Part shown: positions 6,190-14,350 of the stretch, piece after piece
Position numbering within the stretch: the stretch's first letter is position 1
Layout of the letters: each line of letters begins with the position of its first letter
Source of the DNA: Oscillospiraceae bacterium
Lineage (GTDB): Bacteria; Bacillota; Clostridia; Oscillospirales; Ruminococcaceae
Length of the DNA: 23,050 bases
NCBI GenBank assembly: GCA_900768245.1
Contig: CAAGCE010000065.1
Location: forward strand, 1 to 23,050
Reading direction: 5' to 3'
Position numbers and translations under genes: made by a program
The notes under the pieces: generated by a model
The model's input: the letters and a program-made list of their open reading frames with translations, nothing else
The model's database searches: none
Told to the model about the DNA's origin: nothing

Positions 6190-8667
6190 ATGATACAGTC
6201 ACTCAACGGAAAATGGAACCTTTATCTCGGAAATCATACAAAGCCCATAGACGCGGTTGTACCCGGCTCACTTTATTCCGCACTTATGGCAAACGGCATT
6301 ATGTCCGACCCCTATTACCGTCTTAATCAGTACAGCGCAGAAAAATACTCGGAAGATGACTGTACTTATGAGCACGTTTTTATCCCTGATGAAGAACTGC
6401 TGACCGCTCCGAAAAAAATACTCCGCTTCAAAGGCATTGATACTATCTCCGATGTTTATTTTAACAATATCCGTGTTGGCGGAACAGATAATATGCACCG
6501 TGCATATGAATTTGATGTCACAGATCTTATACACGAGGGTTCAAACAATGTAAAGGTTCATATCCAGTCCCCTGTCAAATATATAAATAAAAAGAATGCC
6601 GAACGCTCGCTCTGGGGTGTTTCATCAACAATGGCAGGCTATCCGCATATCAGAAAAGCACATTATATGTTCGGCTGGGACTGGGGTCCGCAGCTTCCCG
6701 ATATGGGCATATGGCGTTCCGTTGAAGTTATCGGTGTGTTCGGCGGCAGAATAGAAAGCGTTTATGTAAGACAGAATCACAAGCCGAACAGCGTACGTCT
6801 TACCCTCGAAGCTGCCGTTACAGATGTTTCCTCCGACCTGCTCCGTGCGGAAGTTATAATAGTGTCCCCTGACGGAACAAGATCAACAATGAGCACTATG
6901 ATAACAACGAGGATATTTGCACTTGACTGCCTTATTGCAAATCCTTATCTATGGAATGTACGCGGCTACGGGAAGCCTAATCTTTATATGGTGACACTTG
7001 TGCTTTTTGACGGTGACGAGCCTGTTGACAGACATGAATTCAACATTGGTCTGCGCACGGTCGAGGTGTGCCGTGAGCCTGATGAAGAGGGCGAGGAATT
7101 CTGCTTCAAGGTAAACGGAATAAAGATATTTGCAATGGGCGCAAATTATATCCCCGAGGATCAGATACTTGACCGCACCTCCGCCGAACGCACAAAAGAG
7201 CTTCTGAAAAGCTGTGCAGCCGCAAATTACAATATGATAAGAGTATGGGGCGGCGGAATTTATCCCGATGATTATTTTTATGACCTCTGCGATAAGCTTG
7301 GTCTGCTTGTATGGCAGGATATGATGTTCGCCTGCTCCGTTTACAATGCAAGCGATATGGCATTCTGCAGCACTGTGCGCTATGAGCTTATCGACAATAT
7401 CAGACGCATACGAAACCATGCCTGCCTCGGAATGTGGTGCGGCAACAATGAGATAGAATCCGCATGGCAGTATTGGGGACTTCCCGAAGATGAAGAGCTT
7501 AAAGCAGGCTATCTCAGAATGTTTGAAGTCCTTGCACCGAAGGTAGTTGAACAGTATGACCCCAACACCTTCTACTGGCCGTCATCACCGTCCTCAGGTG
7601 GCGGCTTCAAGGATTCGGGCGCAAGAAACAAGGGCGACATACACTACTGGGACGTATGGCATAATTTCAAGCCTTTCACCGAATACAAGAAATACATTTT
7701 CCGTTTCTGCTCCGAATACGGCTTTGAGTCAATACCTTGTATGAAAACTGTAAGAAGCTTTGCGGAGCCGCAGGATCTTAACCTTATGGCACCTGTTATG
7801 GAGGCTCATCAGAAATGCGAAGCCGGCAATGAAAAGCTTATGTATTACATTGCCCAGATGACGCATTATCCGTACAGCTTTGAAAACCTTGTTTATGCCT
7901 CACAGATAGTTCAGGCAGATGCGATACGTCTTAATGTCGAGCAGATGCGCCGTCACAGAGGACTTTGCATGGGTTCGCTCTACTGGCAGGTAAACGACAG
8001 CAATCCTGTCATCTCATGGTCATCTATCGACTATTTCGGCAGATGGAAGGCTCTCCATTATTACGCAAAGAAATTCTATGCGCCTGTACTCTGTTCGATC
8101 GACGACAGCAACAAAAACAACCTTGTCATAAATATATCAAATGAAAAGCTTACGGCATTTGAAGGCACTCTTAAATGGAAAGTCAGAAAGAATACCGCTG
8201 AAATAATCGCCGAGGGTGAACAGGCTGTTTCAGTTCCGCCCCTTTCCGCAAAGGACTGCCTTACACTTACAAAGGAAATGACAGGCGTCAATGAGGATAT
8301 GTATTCCGAATGTTATATTGAATACCTTCTTTTGCAGGACAATGCCGTTGTTTCCGATTCAACATTTATGTATTGTCTGCCGAAGCAGTTTGAGTTCCTT
8401 GACCCTGAAATTGAATTTACGGTAAATCAGATAGGCGATATGTACCGTTTCAAGATAAGCTCAAAGAAATTTGCAAAGGGTGTGTATCTTGATTTTGACG
8501 ATATGGACTGCGTATTCAGCGACAACTGGTTCGACCTGCATGGACAGGATACATATGTTATAGTGAACAGAATGTCCCTGCCGCTGAATGTAACGCTGAG
8601 TGATATTGAAGAAAAGCTTAAAATAAAGTCATATTTTGATTTAAGTTCACCTGAAAATTACCGCTGA
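6190..8667 (+). CDS. GH2 beta-mannosidase
   Basis: An 825-residue glycoside hydrolase of family 2 that removes beta-linked mannose from the non-reducing ends of manno-oligosaccharides. There is no signal peptide, so it acts in the cytoplasm on imported sugars. The N-terminal sugar-binding domain (about 1-175) includes SLNGKWNL and GWDWGPQLPDMGIWR, characteristic of beta-mannosidases. Immunoglobulin-like and TIM-barrel domains follow. The acid/base is Glu421 in WCGNNEIE and the nucleophile Glu509 in FCSEYGFES. The ATG at 6190 follows GGGAGG by six bases; the open frame runs upstream into the previous gene but only this start has a ribosome site. Specificity for mannose rather than galactose or glucuronic acid rests on overall resemblance. 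Confidence 0.9.
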   Translation: MIQSLNGKWNLYLGNHTKPIDAVVPGSLYSALMANGIMSDPYYRLNQYSAEKYSEDDCTYEHVFIPDEELLTAPKKILRFKGIDTISDVYFNNIRVGGTDNMHRAYEFDVTDLIHEGSNNVKVHIQSPVKYINKKNAERSLWGVSSTMAGYPHIRKAHYMFGWDWGPQLPDMGIWRSVEVIGVFGGRIESVYVRQNHKPNSVRLTLEAAVTDVSSDLLRAEVIIVSPDGTRSTMSTMITTRIFALDCLIANPYLWNVRGYGKPNLYMVTLVLFDGDEPVDRHEFNIGLRTVEVCREPDEEGEEFCFKVNGIKIFAMGANYIPEDQILDRTSAERTKELLKSCAAANYNMIRVWGGGIYPDDYFYDLCDKLGLLVWQDMMFACSVYNASDMAFCSTVRYELIDNIRRIRNHACLGMWCGNNEIESAWQYWGLPEDEELKAGYLRMFEVLAPKVVEQYDPNTFYWPSSPSSGGGFKDSGARNKGDIHYWDVWHNFKPFTEYKKYIFRFCSEYGFESIPCMKTVRSFAEPQDLNLMAPVMEAHQKCEAGNEKLMYYIAQMTHYPYSFENLVYASQIVQADAIRLNVEQMRRHRGLCMGSLYWQVNDSNPVISWSSIDYFGRWKALHYYAKKFYAPVLCSIDDSNKNNLVINISNEKLTAFEGTLKWKVRKNTAEIIAEGEQAVSVPPLSAKDCLTLTKEMTGVNEDMYSECYIEYLLLQDNAVVSDSTFMYCLPKQFEFLDPEIEFTVNQIGDMYRFKISSKKFAKGVYLDFDDMDCVFSDNWFDLHGQDTYVIVNRMSLPLNVTLSDIEEKLKIKSYFDLSSPENYR

Positions 8668-8678
8668 GGAGGAACGCT

Positions 8679-9269
8679 ATGGAAAAGGATATTTCCGCAT
8701 TAAAAGAAGAATTTGTTACGATATACCGTGAGAATATCAAACGTGACGGTGCTGATAAGCTGCTTGACTATATGCTTTCGGATCACAGTGATTTCTTTAC
8801 AGCACCCGCAAGCACACGTTTTCACGGCGCACACGCAGGCGGACTTCTGGAACATAGCCTTAATGTATATCACTGCCTTAAAGACTATCTTTCCCGTCCC
8901 CGTGCAAAAGAGCTTTACAGAATGGACTATTCCGAAGAAAGCATTGCGCTCTGCGCACTTCTCCACGACATATGCAAGATGAACTTCTACAAGGTGGACT
9001 ACCGCAATGCAAAAAATGAAGCAGGCGTCTGGGAGAAAGTACCCTACTATACTATTGAGGACAATCTTCCCTACGGACACGGCGAGAAATCCGTTTACAT
9101 AATATCGGGATATATGCGTCTTGCAAGGGAGGAAGCTTTTGCAATAAGATACCATATGGGCTTTTCGGGAATTGAGGATAAAAACAATGTGGGAAGGTCA
9201 TTTGAAATGTTTCCTCTTGCCTTTGCCCTTTCAGTTGCCGATATGGAAGCAACATACTATCTTGAATAA
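8679..9269 (+). CDS. HD-domain metal-dependent phosphohydrolase
   Basis: A 196-residue HD-superfamily protein. The metal-binding set is visible: HAGGLLEHS (His52, His59), LLHDICK (His96-Asp97) and a late Asp188 in SVADMEA. The HxxGGLLEH pattern resembles the C-terminal HD domain of the 3'-5' exoribonuclease YhaM, but the N-terminal nucleic-acid-binding OB domain of YhaM is missing. The substrate may be a nucleotide or phosphate ester; it cannot be named from sequence. The ribosome site GAGGAGG overlaps the stop codon of the beta-mannosidase gene, so the two are translated together. It is the last gene of the operon. No obvious terminator follows before the fructokinase promoter. Confidence 0.82.
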   Translation: MEKDISALKEEFVTIYRENIKRDGADKLLDYMLSDHSDFFTAPASTRFHGAHAGGLLEHSLNVYHCLKDYLSRPRAKELYRMDYSEESIALCALLHDICKMNFYKVDYRNAKNEAGVWEKVPYYTIEDNLPYGHGEKSVYIISGYMRLAREEAFAIRYHMGFSGIEDKNNVGRSFEMFPLAFALSVADMEATYYLE

Positions 9270-9322
9270 TTATGAACATTGACAAAAAAATGACGATATT
9301 TTGCTTTTTTCACAAAAAACTC

Positions 9323-9350
9323 TTGCAAAAGTGAGAAGCGGTGTTATAAT
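9323..9350 (+). promoter_or_regulatory. promoter of the fructokinase gene
   Basis: TTGCAA (9323-9328), a 16-base spacer and TATAAT (9345-9350). Just downstream, TATACAT-AGTG-ATGTATA (9352-9369) is a 7-bp inverted repeat across the expected start of transcription and could be a repressor site. Confidence 0.65.
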
Positions 9351-9381
9351 ATATACATAGTGATGTATAGGGGGTAATCTG

Positions 9382-10347
9382 ATGGCTGATATAGTCGCAA
9401 TAGGCGAGATGCTCATTGACTTTACGGAAAACATTCTTGAAAACGGGGATATAACTTATAAGCAGAATGCTGGGGGCGCACCCGCAAATGTTGCGGTAAT
9501 GGCAGCAAAGCTTGGTGTATCGTCAGGCTTTATCGGAAAAGTCGGAAAAGATATGTTCGGCAAATATCTGAAAAATGTTCTTATAGAAAACGGTGTCGAT
9601 ACAGACGGACTTATTCTTGATAATGAACACAGCACAACGCTTGCATTCGTAGGCAAAGACGAGGACGGCGACCGTGACTTTGTTTTCTACCGCAAAAACA
9701 GTGCCGATACACAGCTTAATTATAATGAAGTAAAGAAAAAGCTTATTGATAAATGCAAGATCCTTCATTTCGGCTCGCTTATGCTTACAAATGAACCGTC
9801 AAGATCAGCCGCCCTGCTGTCGGTCGAATATGCAAAGCAGAACGGAAAGATAATTTCCTATGACCCGAACTGGCGTGAAAATCTCTGGTCAAATAAGCAG
9901 GAAGCCATAACAGCAATGCAGAGCGTTCTGAAAATGGTTGACATCGTAAAGGTGTCGGAAAATGAGCTGCAAATAATAACAGACTGCGGAAATATGATAC
10001 CTGCCATAGCAAAGCTCCTCAACACAGGCGTCAGAATAATCTGCATAACACAGGGCGCAAAAGGCTGCATAATCGCCACAAGACACGGAATCGAGCGCAT
10101 CAGCACATATAAAGTCGAGACCGTCGACACCTTGGGCGCAGGCGACAGCTTCTTCGGCGCATTCCTTGCAGAGATAGTAAAATCGGGAAAGAGTCTTGAT
10201 GAGCTTGGAATTGATGACCTTAAAGGATTTGCCCTTTATGCAAATGCCTGCGGCTCTCTCAGCTCAACAAAGCATGGTGCAATACCTGCAATGCCCACAG
10301 ATGAAGAGATCCGTGGACTTATGGAAAAAGGAAAGATCATAGTATAA
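9382..10347 (+). CDS. scrK: PfkB-family fructokinase
   Basis: A 321-residue sugar kinase of the PfkB/ribokinase family. It most resembles fructokinases, which phosphorylate fructose at C6 using ATP. Evidence: N-terminal GEMLIDF; the sugar-binding AGGAPANVAVMAAKLG (about 31-46); a central YDPNWRENLW, as in fructokinases; and the C-terminal signature DTLGAGDSFFGAF, which carries the catalytic Asp. Length is normal. The ribosome site TAGGGGG precedes ATG by about eight bases. It forms a single-gene unit with its own promoter and terminator. Fructokinase is preferred over 2-keto-3-deoxygluconate kinase or ribokinase, but the choice is based on motif resemblance. Confidence 0.85.
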   Translation: MADIVAIGEMLIDFTENILENGDITYKQNAGGAPANVAVMAAKLGVSSGFIGKVGKDMFGKYLKNVLIENGVDTDGLILDNEHSTTLAFVGKDEDGDRDFVFYRKNSADTQLNYNEVKKKLIDKCKILHFGSLMLTNEPSRSAALLSVEYAKQNGKIISYDPNWRENLWSNKQEAITAMQSVLKMVDIVKVSENELQIITDCGNMIPAIAKLLNTGVRIICITQGAKGCIIATRHGIERISTYKVETVDTLGAGDSFFGAFLAEIVKSGKSLDELGIDDLKGFALYANACGSLSSTKHGAIPAMPTDEEIRGLMEKGKIIV

Positions 10348-10350
10348 AAC

Positions 10351-10400
10351 AATATCCTGCCCAAACTGCGTAAAAGCTTTTGAGCAGGATATTTTTATTT
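10351..10400. terminator. bidirectional terminator between fructokinase and feoB
   Basis: A perfect 10-bp stem AATATCCTGC (10351-10360) with GCAGGATATT (10384-10393) is followed on the plus strand by TTTATTT. On the minus strand it ends TATTGTTTTAT. It ends the fructokinase transcript and may also stop transcription coming from feoB. Confidence 0.85.
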
Positions 10401-10442
10401 AAAGCTTTCTTATAAATTTCCAAGCGGCACTCGGCTTGTTTC

Positions 10443-10484
10443 AGCCGAGGATTTGTCTATAGGTCAATTGGTTATCAGAATTAT
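10443..10484. repeat. diverged end fragment of the 22785-23048 repeat family
   Basis: The 42 bases here line up with the right end of the fold-back element at the end of the window (about 23008-23050). Shared blocks include AGCCG, ATAGGT and TGGTTAT-AG-ATTA, about three quarters identical by eye. A hairpin CTCGGCT/AGCCGAG (10430-10449) overlaps its inner edge. It lay just past the feoB stop codon before the MITE inserted. Confidence 0.45.
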
Positions 10485-10645
10485 GGAAGCACTGATTAAA
10501 TCTGGTGCACATATTGCGCCGTCAGATTGTATGAAAGCGATGCAGGAATACTGTATGTATTTCAAGGAGCTTGAATGCAAGACGACGGAAAATCTGCAAG
10601 CAAGATGTGTGCCAAGTCGTCAGACGCGATTTGATCAGTGCTTCC
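10485..10645. mobile_element. MITE-like element, 18-bp inverted ends, TTAT target duplication
   Basis: The left end GGAAGCACTGATTAAATC (10485-10502) and the right end GATTTGATCAGTGCTTCC (10628-10645) are inverted copies matching at 17 of 18 bases. Identical TTAT flanks the element at 10481-10484 and 10646-10649. The 161-bp element has no transposase; an open frame through it (10453-10653) has no ribosome site and starts outside the element. These are the marks of a non-autonomous transposon moved by a transposase encoded elsewhere. The insertion falls on the feoB stop codon, and the duplicated TTAT restores that stop. I cannot name the parent insertion sequence. Confidence 0.8.
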
Positions 10646-12793
10646 TTATATAAACACCCTTGCAATATTTGCAAACAAAGCACATGCTGCCATACCGACA
10701 ACAGTAGGTATCAGCGCAGCTATAACAGTCCATTTAAGGCTGCCCGTTTCTTTTTTTATGGTTATCAATGTAGTTGAACAGGGCCAATGCATCAATGAAA
10801 ACAGCATAACGCATACTGCGGTTATAAAGTTCCAGCCGTTGTCAGCAAAAAGCTGTCGCATCTGTTCAAGGTCGTCAAATTCAATAATGCTGCCCTGCGC
10901 CATATATCCCATAATAATTATTGGAACAACTATCTCATTGGCAGGCAGTCCAAGTATGAATGCCATTAAAATAATACCGTCCATACCGAGAAATCTTGCA
11001 AAAGGATCAAGAAAGGCTGCACAATGTGAAAGCAAGGTCACGTCATTAACGGTAACATTAGCCATCAGCCATATGATAAGTCCCGCAGGAACAGCCACAG
11101 CCGCCGCTCTGCCAAGTACAAACAAGGTCCTGTCGAATATTGAGCGCACAAGCACCTTTAATATCTGCGGCTTGCGGTACGGCGGAAGCTCCAGTGTATA
11201 TGACGACGGCACACCTTTGAGAAGCGTTTTCGACAAAAGCTTCGTGACGCCGAAGGTCACGGCTATCCCAAGCAGTATCACCGCAGTAAGAAGCGCAGCC
11301 GAAAGCAGAGATGAACCCGCTCCGCCCGAAAAGCCTACAAAAAACATCGTGAGGATCGAAATTATAGTCGGGAAACGTCCGTTGCAGGGTACAAAATTGT
11401 TTGTCAATATGGCGAGAAGCCTTTCTCTCGGTGAGTCGATTATGCGGCAGCCGACAATACCTGCCGCATTGCAGCCGAAGCCCATACACATTGTAAGTGA
11501 CTGCTTTCCGCAGGCATTGCAGCGTTTGAACGGGCGGTCAAGATTATATGCCACTCTCGGCAGATAACCCGAATCCTCCAGCAGGGTGAAAAGCGGAAAA
11601 AATATAGCCATAGGCGGCAGCATTACCGATACGACCCATGCAAGCACACGGTAAATTCCCAATACAAGTACGCCGTGGAGCCATTCGGGCGCATTGAGCC
11701 AATGAAAAAGCTCCGTCAGCTTATCCTGCCCCTTGAATAAAATATCGGAAATGATCTGCGAGGGATAATTTGCTCCCGTTATGGTTATCCAGAAAATAAT
11801 AAGAAGCATAAGCAGCATAAGCGGATAACCTGTCAGACGGCTTGTGAGAATTTTATCGATAGTGCGGTCGGTCTTGTCGTAATTTTTCTTTTCATAGTGA
11901 ACAGCCTTTGCGACGATATGCTCCGCAGTTCTGACAAGTGAAGAAACGGTCAGCTCTTTTATGCGGCGGGGGTCGATGCCGTTTACATCAAGATTCATAA
12001 CAGCAAGATCAACGGCAGCGGCTATCTCTTTGTCGTTCAGAATATCTTCGCCAAGGTATGTATTTATTTCTTTTATAAGAGAAGCGTCCCTGTCGATAAG
12101 CTTTAAGCTGAGCCATCGGCTGTTGAGCCTGCCGCCGTATTTTCGCTTTACAACAGGTTCAATAAGTGCAGCGGAATCCTCCACAGCCTGAGGGTATCTC
12201 ACTGTCTCAGGCTGTTTCGGACTGCGGGGGACATCAGCGGCTTTATCCATAGCGTCAAGCAGAACATCAAGGGTCTTGGGGTCCTGGGCGGAAGTTCCTA
12301 CCACAGCTGTGCCAAGCTCCTTTGAAAGTGCTTTCAGATCGATTTTTATGCCTTTGCGCTTTGCTTCGTCCATAAGATTGACGCATACGATCACATTTGA
12401 AGAGATCTCCATTGTCTGCAAAACAAGATTGAGATTGCGTTCAAGGCAGGTTGCGTCGCAGACAACGATAACAGCGTCAGGATCGCCGAAGCATATAAAA
12501 TTTCTTGCGACCTCCTCTTCGGCTGAATGTGCGAGAAGAGAATAAGTACCCGGTATGTCGACCATAACAAAGGAATGGTTTTCCGTGGAACAGTAACCCT
12601 GAGCACCGGCAACGGTTTTTCCGGGCCAGTTGCCCGTGTGCTGCTTCATACCTGTAAGAGCGTTAAAAACGGTGCTTTTGCCGACGTTTGGATTGCCTGC
12701 AAGAGCGATGACCTTGTCATTGTCATTTTGTTTAATAATATTGAAAGCGGAATCAACTGCATTGATGCCGACAGAACTGCTTGTAAGCCCCAT
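10646..12793 (-). CDS. feoB: ferrous iron transporter FeoB (type with GFGCNAAG and VPCNGRFP)
   Basis: A 715-residue Fe2+ transporter of the inner membrane with a cytoplasmic GTPase domain. G-protein motifs: GNPNVGKST (33-41), DIPG (79-82) and NLMD (139-142), then a GTSAQ-type G5. The membrane half carries Gate regions with GFGCNAAG and NNFVPCNGRFP, where the conserved cysteines are. The start ATG at 12793 follows GGGAGGG; a longer reading from 12916 would overlap feoA and has no ribosome site. It lies 14 bases after feoA, so the two form an operon. Its stop codon sits at the edge of the MITE at 10485-10645. It is clearly a different FeoB type from the one at 20195-22711. Confidence 0.93.
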   Translation of the reverse strand: MGLTSSSVGINAVDSAFNIIKQNDNDKVIALAGNPNVGKSTVFNALTGMKQHTGNWPGKTVAGAQGYCSTENHSFVMVDIPGTYSLLAHSAEEEVARNFICFGDPDAVIVVCDATCLERNLNLVLQTMEISSNVIVCVNLMDEAKRKGIKIDLKALSKELGTAVVGTSAQDPKTLDVLLDAMDKAADVPRSPKQPETVRYPQAVEDSAALIEPVVKRKYGGRLNSRWLSLKLIDRDASLIKEINTYLGEDILNDKEIAAAVDLAVMNLDVNGIDPRRIKELTVSSLVRTAEHIVAKAVHYEKKNYDKTDRTIDKILTSRLTGYPLMLLMLLIIFWITITGANYPSQIISDILFKGQDKLTELFHWLNAPEWLHGVLVLGIYRVLAWVVSVMLPPMAIFFPLFTLLEDSGYLPRVAYNLDRPFKRCNACGKQSLTMCMGFGCNAAGIVGCRIIDSPRERLLAILTNNFVPCNGRFPTIISILTMFFVGFSGGAGSSLLSAALLTAVILLGIAVTFGVTKLLSKTLLKGVPSSYTLELPPYRKPQILKVLVRSIFDRTLFVLGRAAAVAVPAGLIIWLMANVTVNDVTLLSHCAAFLDPFARFLGMDGIILMAFILGLPANEIVVPIIIMGYMAQGSIIEFDDLEQMRQLFADNGWNFITAVCVMLFSLMHWPCSTTLITIKKETGSLKWTVIAALIPTVVGMAACALFANIARVFI

Positions 12794-12807
12794 TTTTCGC
12801 CCTCCCG

Positions 12808-13044
12808 TCAGCAAAGCTGAAGCATTATATCTGAGCAGTTTTCCCCTCGGATAGCGATAACAGCTCCTCTTATAAGGTAAGCGGAAGGATCGCCCGAAGG
12901 ACTTCTGCCGATACATTCTATCTTAGTGTCATCTATCAGCCCTATATCAAGAAAACGACGCTGCATATTTTCCTCAGCGTTAATTTTTTTTACGATAGCG
13001 GACTGCCCGGGATTTATAGTATTCATACGAACCAGATCACTCAT
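12808..13044 (-). CDS. feoA: FeoA, ferrous iron transport accessory protein
   Basis: A 78-residue SH3-like FeoA protein, the small cytoplasmic partner that supports FeoB. It shows the family pattern: a Gly in PGQSAIVKKI, the central RRFLDIGLIDDTKIE, and a C-terminal YLIRGAVIAIRGENCSDI. Length is typical. The start ATG at 13044 has GGAGG eight bases upstream. It is the first gene of the feoA-feoB operon. Confidence 0.93.
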   Translation of the reverse strand: MSDLVRMNTINPGQSAIVKKINAEENMQRRFLDIGLIDDTKIECIGRSPSGDPSAYLIRGAVIAIRGENCSDIMLQLC

Positions 13045-13078
13045 AGTAAAAACCTCCGTAAATTAAAGCGGAAAACAT

Positions 13079-13101
13079 TCTGTTATTCCGTTATTAACAG
13101 A
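13079..13101. promoter_or_regulatory. inverted repeat upstream of feoA
   Basis: TCTGTTA (13079-13085) and TAACAGA (13095-13101) are 7-bp inverted arms nine bases apart, 35 bases before the feoA start. A weak -10 (CATAAT) lies just upstream of it. This could be a regulator site; it differs from the TTAGCA/TGCTAA palindrome in front of the second feoB. Confidence 0.35.
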
Positions 13102-13260
13102 TTATGCGCTGTGACAAATATGGTTACAGTCGGCTTTTGTTTGGGCTTTTACTTTTTTTATTTTTTTAGGAAGGCAGCTTTTGCCTGAGGCTCATACTGT
13201 CGTTTTCAAAAAACCGGCATTGCAATGACTTTTACTGAGGGCATTGTACCGCCACAAAGC

Positions 13261-13306
13261 AAAACGCAGCAAAGCTGTGTATAAGGCACAAGCTTTGCTG
13301 CGTTTT
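13261..13306 (-). terminator. terminator hairpin directly after sfsA
   Basis: A perfect 16-bp stem AAAACGCAGCAAAGCT (13261-13276) with its complement (13291-13306) begins right at the sfsA stop codon. The T-run lies partly within the stem (GCGTTTTGCTTTG on the minus strand). It separates sfsA from feoAB. Confidence 0.75.
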
Positions 13307-13996
13307 TCATTGCCGGAATAATTTTATCGGTATCTCATTTTTTATTTCAATGCTGTCCTCGGTCACAAGGCAGTCATATGCCAATGCGGTCACTCCGTTT
13401 TTAACAGCGTCGGCAAGTGTATCCCCAAAGGCTTTGTGAGTGTCATAATTGGGAGTAAAAAGCGTTACACCGTCCATCTGCACAACGAAAAGCACATAGG
13501 CTTTGTAACCCTCTGCGGCGCAGCGTTTCAGCTCGTTAAGGTGCTTTACTCCACGCTCCGTAGGTGCGTCGGGAAAACGAACTATGCCCTTTTCTTCAAG
13601 GGTAACACCCTTTACTTCAAGAAAAATTTTGTCGGACAGAGTTTCAATGTAAAAATCAAAGCGTGACGAACCGTATGTAAATTCGGGCTTTATAAGTGTT
13701 ACGTTTTCAAAAAGCTTCGGGATAAATTCCGCTGCACATTTATTGGGTACCTGACTGTCGATATTTATAAGCTTTTCGCCTTTATAGACTGCAATAAGGT
13801 CGTATTTTGTCTTTCTTGCCGGGTTGCCGCTCTCTTCAAGAATAACCGTGCAGCCTTTTATGAGCAGCTCCTTGCACCTGCCTGTATTTTTAACGTGACA
13901 CACGCATACCTCGCCGTTTATTTCAACATTGGCAATAAATCTGTTGGGTCTTGATATGAAGATCCCCCTGCATATATTTCTGTATCTGTAAGCCAT
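13307..13996 (-). CDS. sfsA: SfsA family nuclease-like protein
   Basis: A 229-residue SfsA homologue. The family was named for sugar-fermentation stimulation in E. coli; members have an N-terminal OB-like fold and a PD-(D/E)XK nuclease-like domain. Visible here: VCHVKNTGRCKELL in the N-terminal part, SRFDFYIE with the first acidic residue, and FLEVKGVTLE supplying the E-x-K pair. FPDAPTERGVKHLNEL is another family hallmark. Length is standard. The start ATG at 13996 follows GAAAGGAT. It is a single-gene unit with a -10 TATAAT at 14043-14048. The biological role is unsettled; nucleic-acid binding or cleavage is the family expectation. Confidence 0.93.
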   Translation of the reverse strand: MAYRYRNICRGIFISRPNRFIANVEINGEVCVCHVKNTGRCKELLIKGCTVILEESGNPARKTKYDLIAVYKGEKLINIDSQVPNKCAAEFIPKLFENVTLIKPEFTYGSSRFDFYIETLSDKIFLEVKGVTLEEKGIVRFPDAPTERGVKHLNELKRCAAEGYKAYVLFVVQMDGVTLFTPNYDTHKAFGDTLADAVKNGVTALAYDCLVTEDSIEIKNEIPIKLFRQ

Positions 13997-14042
13997 AAAT
14001 AACTATCCTTTCAATAAAAATGCACAAAAATATTCGGTGCAA

Positions 14043-14048
14043 ATTATA
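14043..14048 (-). promoter_or_regulatory. -10 element of sfsA
   Basis: TATAAT on the minus strand, 47 bases before the sfsA start, in the context TGTTATAAT. The -35 region at 17 bases is only weakly matching (TTATTT). Confidence 0.5.
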
Positions 14049-14129
14049 ACATAAGTTATTATATAAAATAAAGCAAAGCAAAATTGGTATATTTGACGGA
14101 TATAAAATGAAATCTGTTTGCTATAAATA

Positions 14130-14350
14130 TTAAAATTCATAAATTATTAAATAAAATTCAACAATTATTGTTCCGATAATATATATAATTGTAGTATGTA
14201 GTATTATATTTAGTTGAATTTGATGAAAACGGCATTGGTTAATTTGCCGATATGACAGAGAACAAAGAGATGAAACAGTAACGTAGGAGAGGAGAGAGGT
14301 CTTACATACCGATCTGTACTTGCGATCGGCTGATGTGAGCCATATGTGGG
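14130..14350 (+). promoter_or_regulatory. structured leader of the flavodoxin-like gene
   Basis: An extended -10 (TGCTATAAA, about 14118-14126) could start a long leader; no good -35 is seen. The leader contains a hairpin CGGCA/TTGCCG (14230-14249), a short open frame MTENKEMKQ (14252-14281), a purine tract GGAGAGGAGAGAGG (14286-14299) that strongly resembles a ribosome site but has no start codon behind it, a hairpin CCGATC/GATCGG (14309-14329), and a second hairpin GGCT/AGCC (14328-14341). The last two share two bases and cannot fold together. I do not recognise a known riboswitch class. Confidence 0.4.

Noticed and set aside
10453..10653. Possible transposase remnant inside the MITE
   Set aside because: The frame begins outside the element at TTG, has no ribosome site and shows no transposase motif.
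10638..11567. 309-residue open frame antisense to feoB
   Set aside because: It lies wholly opposite the well-supported feoB gene apart from its first bases; no ribosome site and no recognisable domain.
12794..12916. Upstream extension of the first FeoB
   Set aside because: The extra 41 residues are basic, unlike FeoB, and overlap feoA; GGGAGGG points to the ATG at 12793.
14223..14255. Ten-codon frame MKTALVNLPI before the flavodoxin gene, as a frameshifted N-terminus
   Set aside because: The flavodoxin domain is complete from 14351, and the short frame does not continue in any frame into it.
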